The notes below the pieces were generated by a model. The model had not been told where the DNA came from, searched no databases, and was given only the letters and a program-made list of their open reading frames with translations. DNA of 64,000 nt. It comes from Sagittula marina (GTDB lineage: Bacteria; Pseudomonadota; Alphaproteobacteria; Rhodobacterales; Rhodobacteraceae). Made by a program: the position numbers and the translations under genes. Below, piece after piece: positions 44,462-53,980 of this stretch. The stretch spans positions 186,001-250,000 of the forward strand of contig NZ_JACIEJ010000006.1 of the NCBI RefSeq assembly GCF_014196795.1, read 5' to 3'. Each line of letters starts with the position of its first letter. Positions within the stretch are counted from its first letter, which is position 1.

Positions 44462-46095
44462 TGGACTGGCTCCAGGTCGGGTTGCGCGGGCGGGACCATG
44501 TCGTGGGGCATCCAGAACCAGCGCAGGGCTTCTTCTTCGGGCAAAAGGTCCGTGATCGGCGCGGGGGGCAGGTCGGCTGCCGCATCTGCCAGATCGCGGG
44601 CATAGGTCAGGCACGCCTCGAAAGTTGGCGGGGTGTCCTGTGCGCTTTCCTGCAATGTCCACAGGTCCGACAGCGAAGCCGCCGCTTTGTCCTCGACGGT
44701 GCGTTGGGCGCGCCAGACACCGGCGGTCAGATCCAGACGGTAGTACGCCAGCAAATCGAGACCGCGTTCAGCGATCAGCGCCAGTGCCGCCGAGATCCGG
44801 TCTGTATCGCTGTCGTCAAAGAACCAGTTCACCCCCAGGCGCGCCCAGCCCGGACGAAAGGCAGAGTGCCCCTGTTCGACGGCGCGTTCGTGACATTCGG
44901 ACATCTCCTCATCAATGCCCAGCAACGCATGGCCGTAGGGACCGGCGCAAGAACAGCCCCCGCGCGCCTGAATACCAAACAGATCGTTCAGCAGCGCGAC
45001 CACATAGTTGTGGTGCAGCAGCTTGCCCGCAACCCGGATGTTGAATGAAAACACGCCGATGCGCGGCACATTCTGAGGCCCGAGGATCTCAACCCCCGGT
45101 ATGGCGCGCAGGGCGGCTTCCAATCGGTTGGTCATGGCCTGCTCGCGGCGTTCGACCTCATCCTCGTCCATGTCCGCCTTGAGTTGCAAAACCATGCCGG
45201 CGCGTATGTTTTCGACGATCGACGGGGTCCCGGCTTCCTCGCGGCGTTCGGGGTCAGAGACGTAGTTGTGGCGCAGCGCTGTCACATAAGACACGGTGCC
45301 GCCGCCGCTGATGGTGGGGCGCAGACTGTCCAGCATACGGCGGTCGGCGATCAGCAGGCCCGACGCCCCGGGGCCGCCGGGGAATTTGTGCGGTGACAGA
45401 AACGCCGCATCAATACGGTCGTTCGCGCCGTCGCTCGATGCACTCAAACGCACCGGGATATAGGGGGCGGCCGCCGCGAAATCCGCCACGCACCAGCCGC
45501 CCTCTGCATGTACAAGCCGGGCAATGGCGCGCAGGTCGGTGCGCACCCCTGTGACGTTGGAGGCCGCCGAAAAAGCCGCGATTTTCACTGGCGCATCCGC
45601 GTGCTGTTTCAGGGCGCTTTCCAATGTCGTCAGGCAAACGCCGCCCTGGTCGTTGAGCGGAATGCGCACGATCTGCGCCCCGCTTTCACGCCAGATCAGA
45701 TCGTTCGAGTGGTGTTCGTAAGGGCCGACAAACACGACCGAGGTGGCGTCCAGCCCCTGCATGGACAACGCCCGGACAAGCTTGTCTGCCGCACCGGTGG
45801 CGCCAGAGCCTGTAAAGATCACGGCGTGGTTTGCGTCCGCGCCGACAGCCTTGCGCACAGTGTCCCGCGCCAGCTCGCGCAGTTGCGTGGACCGTCGACC
45901 GGTAAACGATGTTTCGGTATGCGTGTTGCCGTAGAACGGCAGCACATGCTTGCGGATTGCGTCCTCGATAAAGCTGATGGACCGCCCCGAGGCGACATAA
46001 TCAGCATAGATCAATGCGCGTGGCCCGAATGGCCCGGGGATTGCCGTGCCCTCACCAATAATGGCCGTACGGATGGTGTCGAACTGAATGGTCAT
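44458..46095 (-). CDS. Class V PLP enzyme, cysteine-desulfurase-like, with C-terminal extension
   Basis: The 545-residue protein belongs to the NifS/SufS/Csd class: ADYVASGRS start, GSGATGAADKLVRAL, HHSNDLIWRE (His over PLP), SPHKFPGGPG with the PLP-binding Lys237, and RGGCSCAGPYG with Cys381/Cys383 where desulfurases carry the catalytic cysteine loop. About 120 residues beyond the usual end (after 425) form a helical extension with a Trp/Pro-rich tail. It probably cleaves a C-S bond or transfers sulfur, but the family also includes lyases. It is second-half operon gene, 9 bp after the ATPase. Confidence 0.83.
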   Translation of the reverse strand: MTIQFDTIRTAIIGEGTAIPGPFGPRALIYADYVASGRSISFIEDAIRKHVLPFYGNTHTETSFTGRRSTQLRELARDTVRKAVGADANHAVIFTGSGATGAADKLVRALSMQGLDATSVVFVGPYEHHSNDLIWRESGAQIVRIPLNDQGGVCLTTLESALKQHADAPVKIAAFSAASNVTGVRTDLRAIARLVHAEGGWCVADFAAAAPYIPVRLSASSDGANDRIDAAFLSPHKFPGGPGASGLLIADRRMLDSLRPTISGGGTVSYVTALRHNYVSDPERREEAGTPSIVENIRAGMVLQLKADMDEDEVERREQAMTNRLEAALRAIPGVEILGPQNVPRIGVFSFNIRVAGKLLHHNYVVALLNDLFGIQARGGCSCAGPYGHALLGIDEEMSECHERAVEQGHSAFRPGWARLGVNWFFDDSDTDRISAALALIAERGLDLLAYYRLDLTAGVWRAQRTVEDKAAASLSDLWTLQESAQDTPPTFEACLTYARDLADAAADLPPAPITDLLPEEEALRWFWMPHDMVPPAQPDLEPVH

Positions 46096-46104
46096 CGGTG
46101 GTCC

Positions 46105-47751
46105 TTAGGCGGCGTCTGTCTTGCGATAGGGGGGCGTCCAGGTGCGCCCCGGTATCGATGCAAGCAGGTTGCGGGTGTAGGGGTGCTGCGGGTCGGCAAA
46201 GACCTCGGCGGTAAAGCCCGCCTCGACCACTTCGCCCTTTTGCATCACGATAATGCGGTCGCAGAGTTGCGCCGCGACGCGCAGGTCATGGGTGACGAAC
46301 AGCAGCGACAGGTTCATCCGGTGGCGCAGTTCGGCCAGCAGTTTCAACACTTGCGCCTGGACGCTGACATCCAGCGCCGAGACAGGCTCGTCCGCGACGA
46401 TGACCTTGGGTTCCATTGCAAGCGCGCGGGCGATGCCGATGCGTTGTCGCTGGCCGCCAGAAAACTCGTGCGGAAAGCGGTTGGCGGCGGCGGGTGACAG
46501 TTCGACCAGTTCCAGCAGCTCACGGGCGCGGGCGCGAGCCTTTTCCGGGTCTTCACCATGCACGATCGGTCCTTGGGCGATTATATCAACCACCCGCTTG
46601 CGCGGGTTGAGCGATGCCATAGGGTCCTGAAACACCATCTGGATATGCTTGCGCATACCGCGCAGCTCGGCGGGGCTGCAGGCCAGCAGGTCGGTGCCAT
46701 CTACTTCGACCGCGCCGGCATCGGCGTCCAGCAGGCGGGTGACCAGACGCGACACCGTGGTCTTGCCGGAGCCGGATTCGCCCACGACACCCAGTGTTTC
46801 GCCCTGATGCAGCTCAAAGCTGAGATCCTTGACCGCGACCACGGCCTTGCGCTTGCCAGTCAGCAGCCCGCCGCGCGCAGCAAAGGTTTTGCGCAGGCCT
46901 GTGCCCTTCAGCACAGTCGGTCGGGTGGTGACGGGTTTGTGCGGGGGCGGCAACAGATCGGGGACCGATGCAATCAGCGCCTGGGTGTAGGGGTGTTGCG
47001 GATCGTTGAGCACCTGCCCCGCGGGACCTTGTTCGACCACCTCGCCCTGGCGGAGCACGATCACATGATCGGCGATTTCAGCCACGACGCCAAAGTCATG
47101 GGTGATGAACAAGACGCCTGCGCCCTCTTCTTTTTGCAGGTCGCGGATCAGCTTGAGGATCTGCAGCTGCGTCGTCACATCCAACGCTGTTGTCGGCTCG
47201 TCTGCAATCACCAGTTTGGGTGACAAAGCCAATGCCATCGCGATCATCACGCGCTGGCGTTGGCCGCCGGAAATCTGGTGAGGGTAGGCGTTGTATGCGG
47301 ATTCAGGGTCCGGGATATGCACACGTTTGAGCATTTCAATCGCGTGGGCCTGACGCTCCTTGCGCTTGGCGCCCATGTGCAGCTTCAGAACCTCGTCAAT
47401 CTGCCAGCCGACGGTTTTTTGCGGGTTCAGCGCGGTCATCGGTTCCTGAAAAATCATCGAAATGCGGTTGCCGCGCAGCTTGCGCATCTCTGCTTCCGAC
47501 TTGGCCAGCAGGTCTTCGCCCTCAAAGGTGATCTCACCCCCTGCCACCGTGACATGCGGTTCCGGCAACAAGCGCATGATGGCGCCCGCCGACAAGGATT
47601 TGCCCGAGCCGGACTCGCCCACCATGCAGACGATTTCGCCAGCGTGGACATTCAGGTTCAGCCCCTGCAGCGCGAACGGACGGTCAGAGCCTTTTGGCAG
47701 GGCGATGCGCAGATCGCGAACCTCTAGAATGGGCTTTGCTTCGACGGTCAT
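46105..47751 (-). CDS. Dipeptide/oligopeptide-type ABC transporter, fused double ATPase
   Basis: The 548-residue protein is a head-to-tail fusion of DppD- and DppF-like ATPases. Each half has Walker [10 protein letters not shown] (near residues 45 and 330), LSGGQRQR-type signature and Walker [10 protein letters not shown] / ADEPVSALD, and the DPQHPYT(R/Q) motif characteristic of this group. It drives import with the two permeases and binding protein upstream. Its ATG overlaps the DppC stop by four bases. Confidence 0.92.
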   Translation of the reverse strand: MTVEAKPILEVRDLRIALPKGSDRPFALQGLNLNVHAGEIVCMVGESGSGKSLSAGAIMRLLPEPHVTVAGGEITFEGEDLLAKSEAEMRKLRGNRISMIFQEPMTALNPQKTVGWQIDEVLKLHMGAKRKERQAHAIEMLKRVHIPDPESAYNAYPHQISGGQRQRVMIAMALALSPKLVIADEPTTALDVTTQLQILKLIRDLQKEEGAGVLFITHDFGVVAEIADHVIVLRQGEVVEQGPAGQVLNDPQHPYTQALIASVPDLLPPPHKPVTTRPTVLKGTGLRKTFAARGGLLTGKRKAVVAVKDLSFELHQGETLGVVGESGSGKTTVSRLVTRLLDADAGAVEVDGTDLLACSPAELRGMRKHIQMVFQDPMASLNPRKRVVDIIAQGPIVHGEDPEKARARARELLELVELSPAAANRFPHEFSGGQRQRIGIARALAMEPKVIVADEPVSALDVSVQAQVLKLLAELRHRMNLSLLFVTHDLRVAAQLCDRIIVMQKGEVVEAGFTAEVFADPQHPYTRNLLASIPGRTWTPPYRKTDAA

Positions 47752-48623
47752 TGTTTCTGCCTCGGGTTCATTGCGTCGTTCAGGCCTTCGCCCAGAAGTG
47801 AGAAGGACAGGACTGTCAGCACGATGGCGATGCCCGGAATGGCCGAACAGTACCAGGCGGTGCGCAGCACGGCGCGGCCCTGGCCAATCATGTTGCCCCA
47901 ACTTGCGTAGTTCGGATCGCCCAGCCCCAGGAAGGCCAGGGCGCTTTCCAGCAGGATCGACAACGCCATGATGACCGAGGCGTAGACGATGATCGGCGGC
48001 AGGGCGTTGGGCAGGATCTCACGGAAGATCAATGATGTATTCGACACCCCCAGATTGCGTGCAGCATCGACGAATTCGCGGTTGCGCAGGGACATGAATT
48101 CGGCGCGCACCATGCGGGCGGGGGCCGTCCAGCTGACGACGCCGATAGCAACCGTGATCCACTCGATCTTGGAGCCGAGAATGGCCACGAGAGTCAGCAA
48201 CAGCACAAAGTTCGGGATGGTCTGAAACGCTTCGGTCACCCGCATCAGCAGGTCGTCCACCCAACCACCAAAGTAGCCCGCGAGCGCGCCGATCACGATG
48301 CCGATGATGATCGACACCAGCGTGGCGAGAACGCCGACCAGCAGCGAAATTCGGGCGCCGTAGAACAGTTGCGACAGGATGCTGCGGCCCAACTGGTCGG
48401 TTCCCAGCGGAGTGGAGGCATCCACGAAGGGGGGCACCAGTGGTTGACCGGCGCGGCGCAGCGGATCGCCCGGATCGACCAGGCCTGCGGTCAGCGCCAT
48501 CAGTACGACGATGGCGAACAGGAACAGTCCCAGAAGGGCTGCGCGGTTGCGTCGGTAGCGCCGCCAGAAGACAACATAGCGGGGCGGTTCTGCCGGTCGC
48601 AGATCGGTATCAAGCACAGTCAT
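47748..48623 (-). CDS. Dipeptide-type ABC transporter permease (DppC-like)
   Basis: A 291-residue inner-membrane protein with an N-terminal hydrophobic helix and five further helices, plus the EAA-type loop (EFVDAARNLGVSNTSLIFREILPN) that contacts the ATPase. The PLGTDQLGRSILSQLFYGARISL segment is typical of DppC. It overlaps both neighbours by four bases. Confidence 0.92.
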   Translation of the reverse strand: MTVLDTDLRPAEPPRYVVFWRRYRRNRAALLGLFLFAIVVLMALTAGLVDPGDPLRRAGQPLVPPFVDASTPLGTDQLGRSILSQLFYGARISLLVGVLATLVSIIIGIVIGALAGYFGGWVDDLLMRVTEAFQTIPNFVLLLTLVAILGSKIEWITVAIGVVSWTAPARMVRAEFMSLRNREFVDAARNLGVSNTSLIFREILPNALPPIIVYASVIMALSILLESALAFLGLGDPNYASWGNMIGQGRAVLRTAWYCSAIPGIAIVLTVLSFSLLGEGLNDAMNPRQKQ

Positions 48624-49609
48624 GAGAGTTCAATCCGGCTGTCGAGACGTGCGTAAAGCAAGTCGGTTAGAAAATTGACGAGGATCACGATGATCGAGCA
48701 CAAAAAGATGATGCCCATCAGGGTGTTCATGTCGCGCTGGATCACCGACTGGTAGGCCAGTTGCCCCAGTCCCGGCAGCGTAAAGATGGTTTCAACCACC
48801 ACCGATCCCCCCAGCAGGGTGGAAAATTGCAGACCGAACAGGGTGACCGCAGGCAACAGGGCGTTGCGCATGATGTGATGCACCATCAGCCGTGTCTCGC
48901 CGGCGCCCTTGGCTCGGGCCGTGCGCACGAAATCCTGATCTGCGACCTGCATCACCGACGACCGCATCAGGCGCAGGTAGAACGACAGATAGATCAGCGA
49001 CAGCGCCGCCGTAGGCATGACCAGGTGGCGTGCCACGTCCACGACGTGATCCCAGCCGGTGTAAAACCCTGCAATGGTCTTGATCCCGCCCACAGGCAGC
49101 CAGCCCAGCTTGACCGAGAACAGCAACATCATCATCAGCGACAGGAAAAAGCTGGGTGTTGCGTAGAAAATCAGCCCCAATGTGGAAATCAGGTTGTCGG
49201 CCAGCGAATAGGCGCGCCGTGCTGCAAACGCCCCCAGCGTGATACCAATCGAAAAGGCCAGGCTGAGCGATGTCGCCATCAGCAGCAAGGTGGTGCCAAG
49301 GCGATCCATCAGAACGGTTGCCACCGGTTGTTCATACACAAACGACCGCCCCAGATCGAATGTCGCCAGCTTGACCATGTACCGCCAAAGCTGCACCCAG
49401 ATCGGCTGGTCCAATCCGTATTCCGCCCGCAGCCGAGCGATAAAGGCAGCGTCGGCCCCCCCCATGTCGCCGACCAGCGCGTCAACCGTGTCGCCGGGGG
49501 CCATTTTGAGCAGCAGGAAAGTGCCCATCATAATCAGGATAATGACCGGAATGGCCTGTAGAAGGCGCCTCAGGGCATAGATCAGCAGCGGGGGGATGGT
49601 CGGTTTCAT
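48620..49609 (-). CDS. Dipeptide-type ABC transporter permease (DppB-like)
   Basis: A 329-residue permease with an N-terminal helix (LLQAIPVIILIMMGTFLLLKMAPGD-type, partly quoted), AEYGLDQPIWVQ, and the EAA loop (DFVRTARAKGAGETRLMVHHIMRNA). It pairs with the DppC-like permease. Eighty-six bp containing a hairpin separate it from the binding-protein gene. Confidence 0.92.
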   Translation of the reverse strand: MKPTIPPLLIYALRRLLQAIPVIILIMMGTFLLLKMAPGDTVDALVGDMGGADAAFIARLRAEYGLDQPIWVQLWRYMVKLATFDLGRSFVYEQPVATVLMDRLGTTLLLMATSLSLAFSIGITLGAFAARRAYSLADNLISTLGLIFYATPSFFLSLMMMLLFSVKLGWLPVGGIKTIAGFYTGWDHVVDVARHLVMPTAALSLIYLSFYLRLMRSSVMQVADQDFVRTARAKGAGETRLMVHHIMRNALLPAVTLFGLQFSTLLGGSVVVETIFTLPGLGQLAYQSVIQRDMNTLMGIIFLCSIIVILVNFLTDLLYARLDSRIELS

Positions 49610-49660
49610 CGCGAAATTCTTTCAGATGCGCGCAGGCAAAGGGGCTTGCGGTCTTGGGAG

Positions 49661-49686
49661 CGGGCAGGCCGACAGCGGCCTGCCCG
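49661..49686 (-). repeat. Intercistronic stem-loop after the binding-protein gene
   Basis: CGGGCAGGCC and GGCCTGCCCG form a perfect 10-bp stem with a 6-base loop, 10 bp after the stop of the binding-protein gene and before dppB. There is no T-tract. Such hairpins usually protect the upstream mRNA, giving more binding protein than permease. Confidence 0.6.
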
Positions 49687-49695
49687 AAGGTCGGA

Positions 49696-51285
49696 TTATT
49701 CGTCGAGCCACAGATCGTACCAGCTGGAAGAGTTCCAGCGCGGCGTGTTGTGGTGGTTCTTCAGCTTCTTCGACGTGACCGAGATGAAGGGATGCTCGAT
49801 GGCAAAGATCACGGGGATTTCTTCCATCTCTTTGCGCTGGATCTCGTGATACATCTCGGCGCGCGCTTCCGGGTCAAGCTCGGAGGCTGCGTCGTCGATC
49901 ATCTGATCCATCTCTTCGCTTTTCCAGCCAAACTGATTGGACCACGGCGTCCCTTCGGGCTGGCCCGAGCGCAGCCAGACAGTCGTGGACACCGCAGGGT
50001 CGGACCGGAACTGGTGCCAGCCGTTCGCTGTGTCGAAATCATGATCGCGGTAGACGCCGTTCAGGAAACCGGGCGCGTCGTTGGTCAGGATCTCAACGTC
50101 GATGTTGATCTCTCGCATGGCTTGCGCAAAGTACTCACCCCAGAGTTGGGTGTATTCCCCCCACGGGGCAGGGCGGTGACGCAGCTTGAAGCGGAAGCCG
50201 TCGTCTTTGACAGGGTAACCGGCCTCATCCAGCATCTTTTTTGCCAGCTCGACATCATAGTCATAGGTTTTCACGTCGTCGGTGTAGTTGTCACCGCCGG
50301 CTTTCGGAACAGGCCCGCGACCGGGGGCCGCAAAGCCGCGCATGATCGTGTCGATGGCATAATCGATGTCCAGACCGTGATAGATGGCCTGCCGCACCTT
50401 CAGATCGGCAAGGATCGGGTTGCGGTGGTTGAACTCGACGGTCGAGTGGGCGACGTTGTTTTCGTAGCCTTCGGTGCCGACGTCAAAACGGTCGTCCTCT
50501 GACAGGCGGACCACATCCGCCATCGACACACCGATAAAGCCGGACTCGTGGACTTCGCCCGCTTCCAGTGCGGCCGCAGCTGCCGATTTATCCTTTATGA
50601 ACCGCCAGACGATGCGGTCGAGGTAAGGGAAGCCTTCGCGCCAGTAATCGTCGTTCTTTTCAGCCATCACATATTGACCGCGTTCGTATTCGACGAATTT
50701 GAACGGCCCGGTGCCGACAGGCGCCGTGTTGTACGGGTTGTTCAGAATGTCGGTGCCCTCGTACAGGTGCTTGGGCATCGGGTGGCCAAGGTCGGGCATG
50801 GCGGCCACGAACAGATCAAGCGGCATCGGCTTGGAATAGTTGAACACGGCCGTGTGCGGGTCGGGGCAATCGACCGATTCCAGGTTGGCTTGCAGAGCCG
50901 ACGAATAGTTCAGCAGCTCTTTCCACATCTCCATGGCGGTAAAGGACACGTCATCACAGGTGAAATCCTCCCCGTCGTGCCAGCGAACGTTTTCACGCAG
51001 CTTGACCGTGATGGTCAGGCCGTCGTCCGAACCGGACCAGTCGGTTGCGAGTACGGGCTCGTAGCCGTCGTAGCTTCTGTCGATCAGCGGTTCGACGATT
51101 TTGCCGCTGATGTTGTAGACGCCTGTCGATGCGCGCAGCGCGGGGTTCAGGGTCCGCTGTTCGGAAATCATGTGAATGATGGCTGTGCCACCCTTCTTGA
51201 CCTCCTGCGCCGAAGCCATGCCGGGCGTCAGTGCGGTGCTTGCGGTCAAGCATGCGACGCCAAGGCCGATCAGTTGTTTCTTCAT
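49696..51285 (-). CDS. Peptide/opine-type ABC transporter substrate-binding protein
   Basis: The 529-residue family 5 (SBP_bac_5) protein has a signal peptide cleaved around MASA-QEV (residue 26), then WSGSDDGLTITVKLRENVRWHDG, PVGTGPFKFVEYERGQYV and NHRNPILADLKVRQAIYHGLD. It delivers the ligand in the periplasm to the DppBC permease. AAGGGAG precedes the ATG at 51285. The family covers peptides, nickel, opines and amide compounds, so the ligand is open. Confidence 0.9.
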   Translation of the reverse strand: MKKQLIGLGVACLTASTALTPGMASAQEVKKGGTAIIHMISEQRTLNPALRASTGVYNISGKIVEPLIDRSYDGYEPVLATDWSGSDDGLTITVKLRENVRWHDGEDFTCDDVSFTAMEMWKELLNYSSALQANLESVDCPDPHTAVFNYSKPMPLDLFVAAMPDLGHPMPKHLYEGTDILNNPYNTAPVGTGPFKFVEYERGQYVMAEKNDDYWREGFPYLDRIVWRFIKDKSAAAAALEAGEVHESGFIGVSMADVVRLSEDDRFDVGTEGYENNVAHSTVEFNHRNPILADLKVRQAIYHGLDIDYAIDTIMRGFAAPGRGPVPKAGGDNYTDDVKTYDYDVELAKKMLDEAGYPVKDDGFRFKLRHRPAPWGEYTQLWGEYFAQAMREINIDVEILTNDAPGFLNGVYRDHDFDTANGWHQFRSDPAVSTTVWLRSGQPEGTPWSNQFGWKSEEMDQMIDDAASELDPEARAEMYHEIQRKEMEEIPVIFAIEHPFISVTSKKLKNHHNTPRWNSSSWYDLWLDE

Positions 51286-51390
51286 GTAAAGCTCCCTTTC
51301 TGTCGGACTCCTTGCTGGAATCGCGATTTTGCTTTCGCTCTGCTTCAACACTGCGCATGACGCAGGGGTAGTCAATGAAAATCTAACTCG

Positions 51391-51447
51391 TGAATATAAA
51401 ATAGAAAAAAATACTATGTTTGAGAACTTAACTAGGATAAATATTCA
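51391..51447. promoter_or_regulatory. Divergent control region with long-spaced inverted repeat
   Basis: TGAATAT (51391-51397) and ATATTCA (51441-51447) are inverted copies 50 bp apart (about five helical turns) in a strongly AT-rich stretch between the dpp-like operon and the SDR gene. Spacing and AT richness suit an Lrp/AsnC regulator, and one is encoded two genes downstream. Confidence 0.4.
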
Positions 51448-51473
51448 GCATGAAGTCATTTTAAGAGGCCATA

Positions 51474-52184
51474 ATGCTGAAAACGGTTTGGGTCACTGGT
51501 GCAGGATCGGGCATAGGATCTGCGGTTGCTCTGGGTTTTGCCAAGGCGGGCTATCGTGTTGCCTTGACGGGGCGCGGCGTGCAGGCGCTGGAAGAGGTCG
51601 CCGCCAGATGTCCCGACAGCGAAAGGGTTCTGGTGGTCCCGGGCGATGTAACCGACCGGCAAGGCATGCTTGAGGCCGCACAAAAGATTGCCAAAAGGGG
51701 CGATGGTCTGCACATCCTTTGCAATAACGCCGGACTGAACATTCCGCAACGTCGTTGGGCCGATCTGGATTGGGAAAGTTGGGACAACCTGCTGAAAATA
51801 AACATAACCGGGGCGCTGAATGTGATTGCCGCTTGTCTGCCGATCATGCGCGGCCAGCAAGACGGAATCATGATCCACACCTCAAGTTGGGCGGGCCGGT
51901 TCCATTCGCCGAACGGTGGCGTCCCGTATGGCGCATCCAAGCACGCGCTGTCCGATATTTCCGCCAGTCTGAACGCCGAAGAGGGCGTAAACGGCATCCG
52001 CTCGACCGCGCTCTGCCCGGCAGAGGTCGCAACCCCGCTGCTGGCGAAACGACCCGGTTTCGATGTTTCCACGCTGGACCATATGATTCAGCCCGAGGAC
52101 ATGGCGCAAACCGCACTTTACGTGGCGCATATGAACCCGGTCGTTGCAGTGCACGAGATTCTACTGGCTCCGGTGCGCAAGTGA
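51474..52184 (+). CDS. SDR-family oxidoreductase
   Basis: A 236-residue classical SDR: TGAGSGIG near residue 8, CNNAGLN, HTSSW with catalytic Ser, and YGASKHAL with catalytic Tyr and Lys. It resembles 3-oxoacyl reductase/serine-dehydrogenase-like SDRs; substrate unknown. AAGAGG lies 6-7 bp before the ATG. It leads a three-gene unit (SDR, glyoxalase-like, Lrp) divergent from the dpp-like operon and probably belongs to the same pathway. Confidence 0.85.
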   Translation: MLKTVWVTGAGSGIGSAVALGFAKAGYRVALTGRGVQALEEVAARCPDSERVLVVPGDVTDRQGMLEAAQKIAKRGDGLHILCNNAGLNIPQRRWADLDWESWDNLLKINITGALNVIAACLPIMRGQQDGIMIHTSSWAGRFHSPNGGVPYGASKHALSDISASLNAEEGVNGIRSTALCPAEVATPLLAKRPGFDVSTLDHMIQPEDMAQTALYVAHMNPVVAVHEILLAPVRK

Positions 52185-52220
52185 GTTCTGCCCCAGATTA
52201 ACATTTGAAAGGAAAATGAA

Positions 52221-53081
52221 ATGTCTCATCCTGTCAAAGGTATAGATCACTGTTTTGCTCTGGTTCAGGATCTGGACAAGGCCGCCGCGCAATACGCGGC
52301 GCTAGGGTTCACCCTCTCGCCGCGCGGCCTTCATTCCGAGGCAAAGGGGTCTGCCAACTACACCATCATGTTTCCTGACGACTATTTCGAATTGTTGGGC
52401 CTGCTGCGCGCAACGCCGCTGAATGCGGCGCGCGGCAAGGCGCTGACAGATCAGGGGCAGGGGCTGCACGCGATCGCCTGCCGGATCGGTACCGCCGAAG
52501 CTGCGGCAACTCAGCTTGCGGAGCTTGGCATCGGGACGCACGGCCTTGGCAGTTTCGAGCGCCCGGTGCCGCTGCCCGACGGCGGGTCGGCGATGGCGGC
52601 CTTTTCGACGGTGGTCTTTGACGATGCGGAACTGCCCTTTGGATCCGTCTTCATGTGCCAGCACAAAACGCCTGAAACCGTTTGGCTGCCCGAGCTGCTG
52701 ACCCACGCCAACACGGCTTGTGGCCTCGATGCGATCCTTGCCTTGTCCGAAGACCCGCAAGAGGATGGAAAACGCTTCGCGCGGCTGTGGGCTGACGGGT
52801 CGACCAGCGAGACCAACGGTCGCGTGACGGTCAATACCGGTGCCAATTCTGCGCCGCTTGTCCTGATGTCACAAGATGCGATGCAGGCGCTTTACCCCGG
52901 TGTCGATCTGTCTTTGACCGCCAAGGGGGCCTTTACGTCCTTGCGGGTCAAGGTGACCGACATGAATGCTGTGCGCCAATGTCTGGACGATTCCGGTCTC
53001 GCCCCGATTGTCACGCAGACGGGACTGGCGGTTGCGCCCGAACACGCGTCGGGCGTCATTGTCGAATTTGTGCCAGCATGA
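52221..53081 (+). CDS. Glyoxalase-like (VOC) protein
   Basis: The 286-residue protein has the PF13468-type start GIDHCFALVQDLDKAAAQYAALGF and paired beta-alpha-beta-beta-beta modules. The His in GIDH and Glu in FELLGLL are candidate metal ligands. VOC proteins catalyse isomerisation, epimerisation or ring cleavage around a metal. The stop overlaps the Lrp start (ATGA). Role in the pathway unknown. Confidence 0.8.
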   Translation: MSHPVKGIDHCFALVQDLDKAAAQYAALGFTLSPRGLHSEAKGSANYTIMFPDDYFELLGLLRATPLNAARGKALTDQGQGLHAIACRIGTAEAAATQLAELGIGTHGLGSFERPVPLPDGGSAMAAFSTVVFDDAELPFGSVFMCQHKTPETVWLPELLTHANTACGLDAILALSEDPQEDGKRFARLWADGSTSETNGRVTVNTGANSAPLVLMSQDAMQALYPGVDLSLTAKGAFTSLRVKVTDMNAVRQCLDDSGLAPIVTQTGLAVAPEHASGVIVEFVPA

Positions 53082-53587
53082 CAGAAAAACAGCGCAAAAC
53101 CGGGACGAAGTCGGCCGACACGATCACCTTTGATGACATTGATCAGAAGATTCTCGATATCCTGCAGCGTGACAGTGACACGGTGATCAGTGCCATCTCG
53201 GACGCGGTTGGTCTGTCGCCCACACCTTGCTGGCGACGGATCAAACGGATGGAGGAAGCCGGGTTGATCAAAAAGCGCGTGGCGCTGGTTGATCAGGTGC
53301 GGGCCAATGTCCCCATGACGATTTTCATCGGGGTCACCACGCCGCGTCATGAAATCGGGTGGTTGCAGCGGTTTTGCGATCTGATCGACGAAATTCCCGA
53401 AGTTGTCGAAGCCTATCGGATGACAGGCACGATCGACTATATCTTGAAGGTCGTTGTCCCAGATATGAGCGCCTATGATCTTGTCTATAAAAAGATGATT
53501 GAACGGCTGGAGTTCAGTCAGGTCAATTCGATGATCTCGATGGAAGAACTGAAGTTTACCACTTCGATTCCGACAAAATACCTTTGA
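53078..53587 (+). CDS. Lrp/AsnC-family transcriptional regulator
   Basis: A 169-residue regulator with an N-terminal winged HTH (DQKILDILQRDSDTVISAIS, VGLSPTPCWRRIKRMEEAGLI) and the RAM effector domain (EVVEAYRMTGTIDYILKVVVPDM). It is translationally coupled to the glyoxalase-like gene and probably controls the divergent operons in response to an amino-acid-like effector. Confidence 0.92.
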   Translation: MTEKQRKTGTKSADTITFDDIDQKILDILQRDSDTVISAISDAVGLSPTPCWRRIKRMEEAGLIKKRVALVDQVRANVPMTIFIGVTTPRHEIGWLQRFCDLIDEIPEVVEAYRMTGTIDYILKVVVPDMSAYDLVYKKMIERLEFSQVNSMISMEELKFTTSIPTKYL

Positions 53588-53980
53588 GCAACGGTCTCTC
53601 GGGCGACTTTAGCAGGCCCGCGACCAACGCCGTGAGGTCGGGCACCCCGGTGCGGCACCGTCATGTGTCGCGGTGATCGGACGGGGTCATTCTTGATGCT
53701 GCCCTCGGTGGAGATCCAGGAGGCGGATTGCGCCATTGTGCAGCCGCAGGCGGACGACATTTTAAGCCTTGAATGTCATGGCGTGCGCACTGGTGTCGGC
53801 TTGGCCCCGCGCTTCTTTTCGACCCTCCATATGAGACCGGACCTTTGCGGCGACAAAACTGCGGATGACGTAAAGCCTCAATGGCTTTGATTGTGGCAGA
53901 AGGCTCGCAAGCCAAAGCGAGGAGGCCAAGAGATGATCGACGGGACACCCAAATCGGTCTGAAGCGTGTGCTCTGCCGTG
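53588..53980. other. 393 bp without a supportable gene
   Basis: Frames such as 53663-53890 plus (SLECHGVRTGVGLAPRFFST) are short, lack start signals and have mixed codon use. The region ends both the Lrp unit (plus) and the dha operon (minus) but I see no clear terminator hairpin. It could be remnant sequence. Confidence 0.4.
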
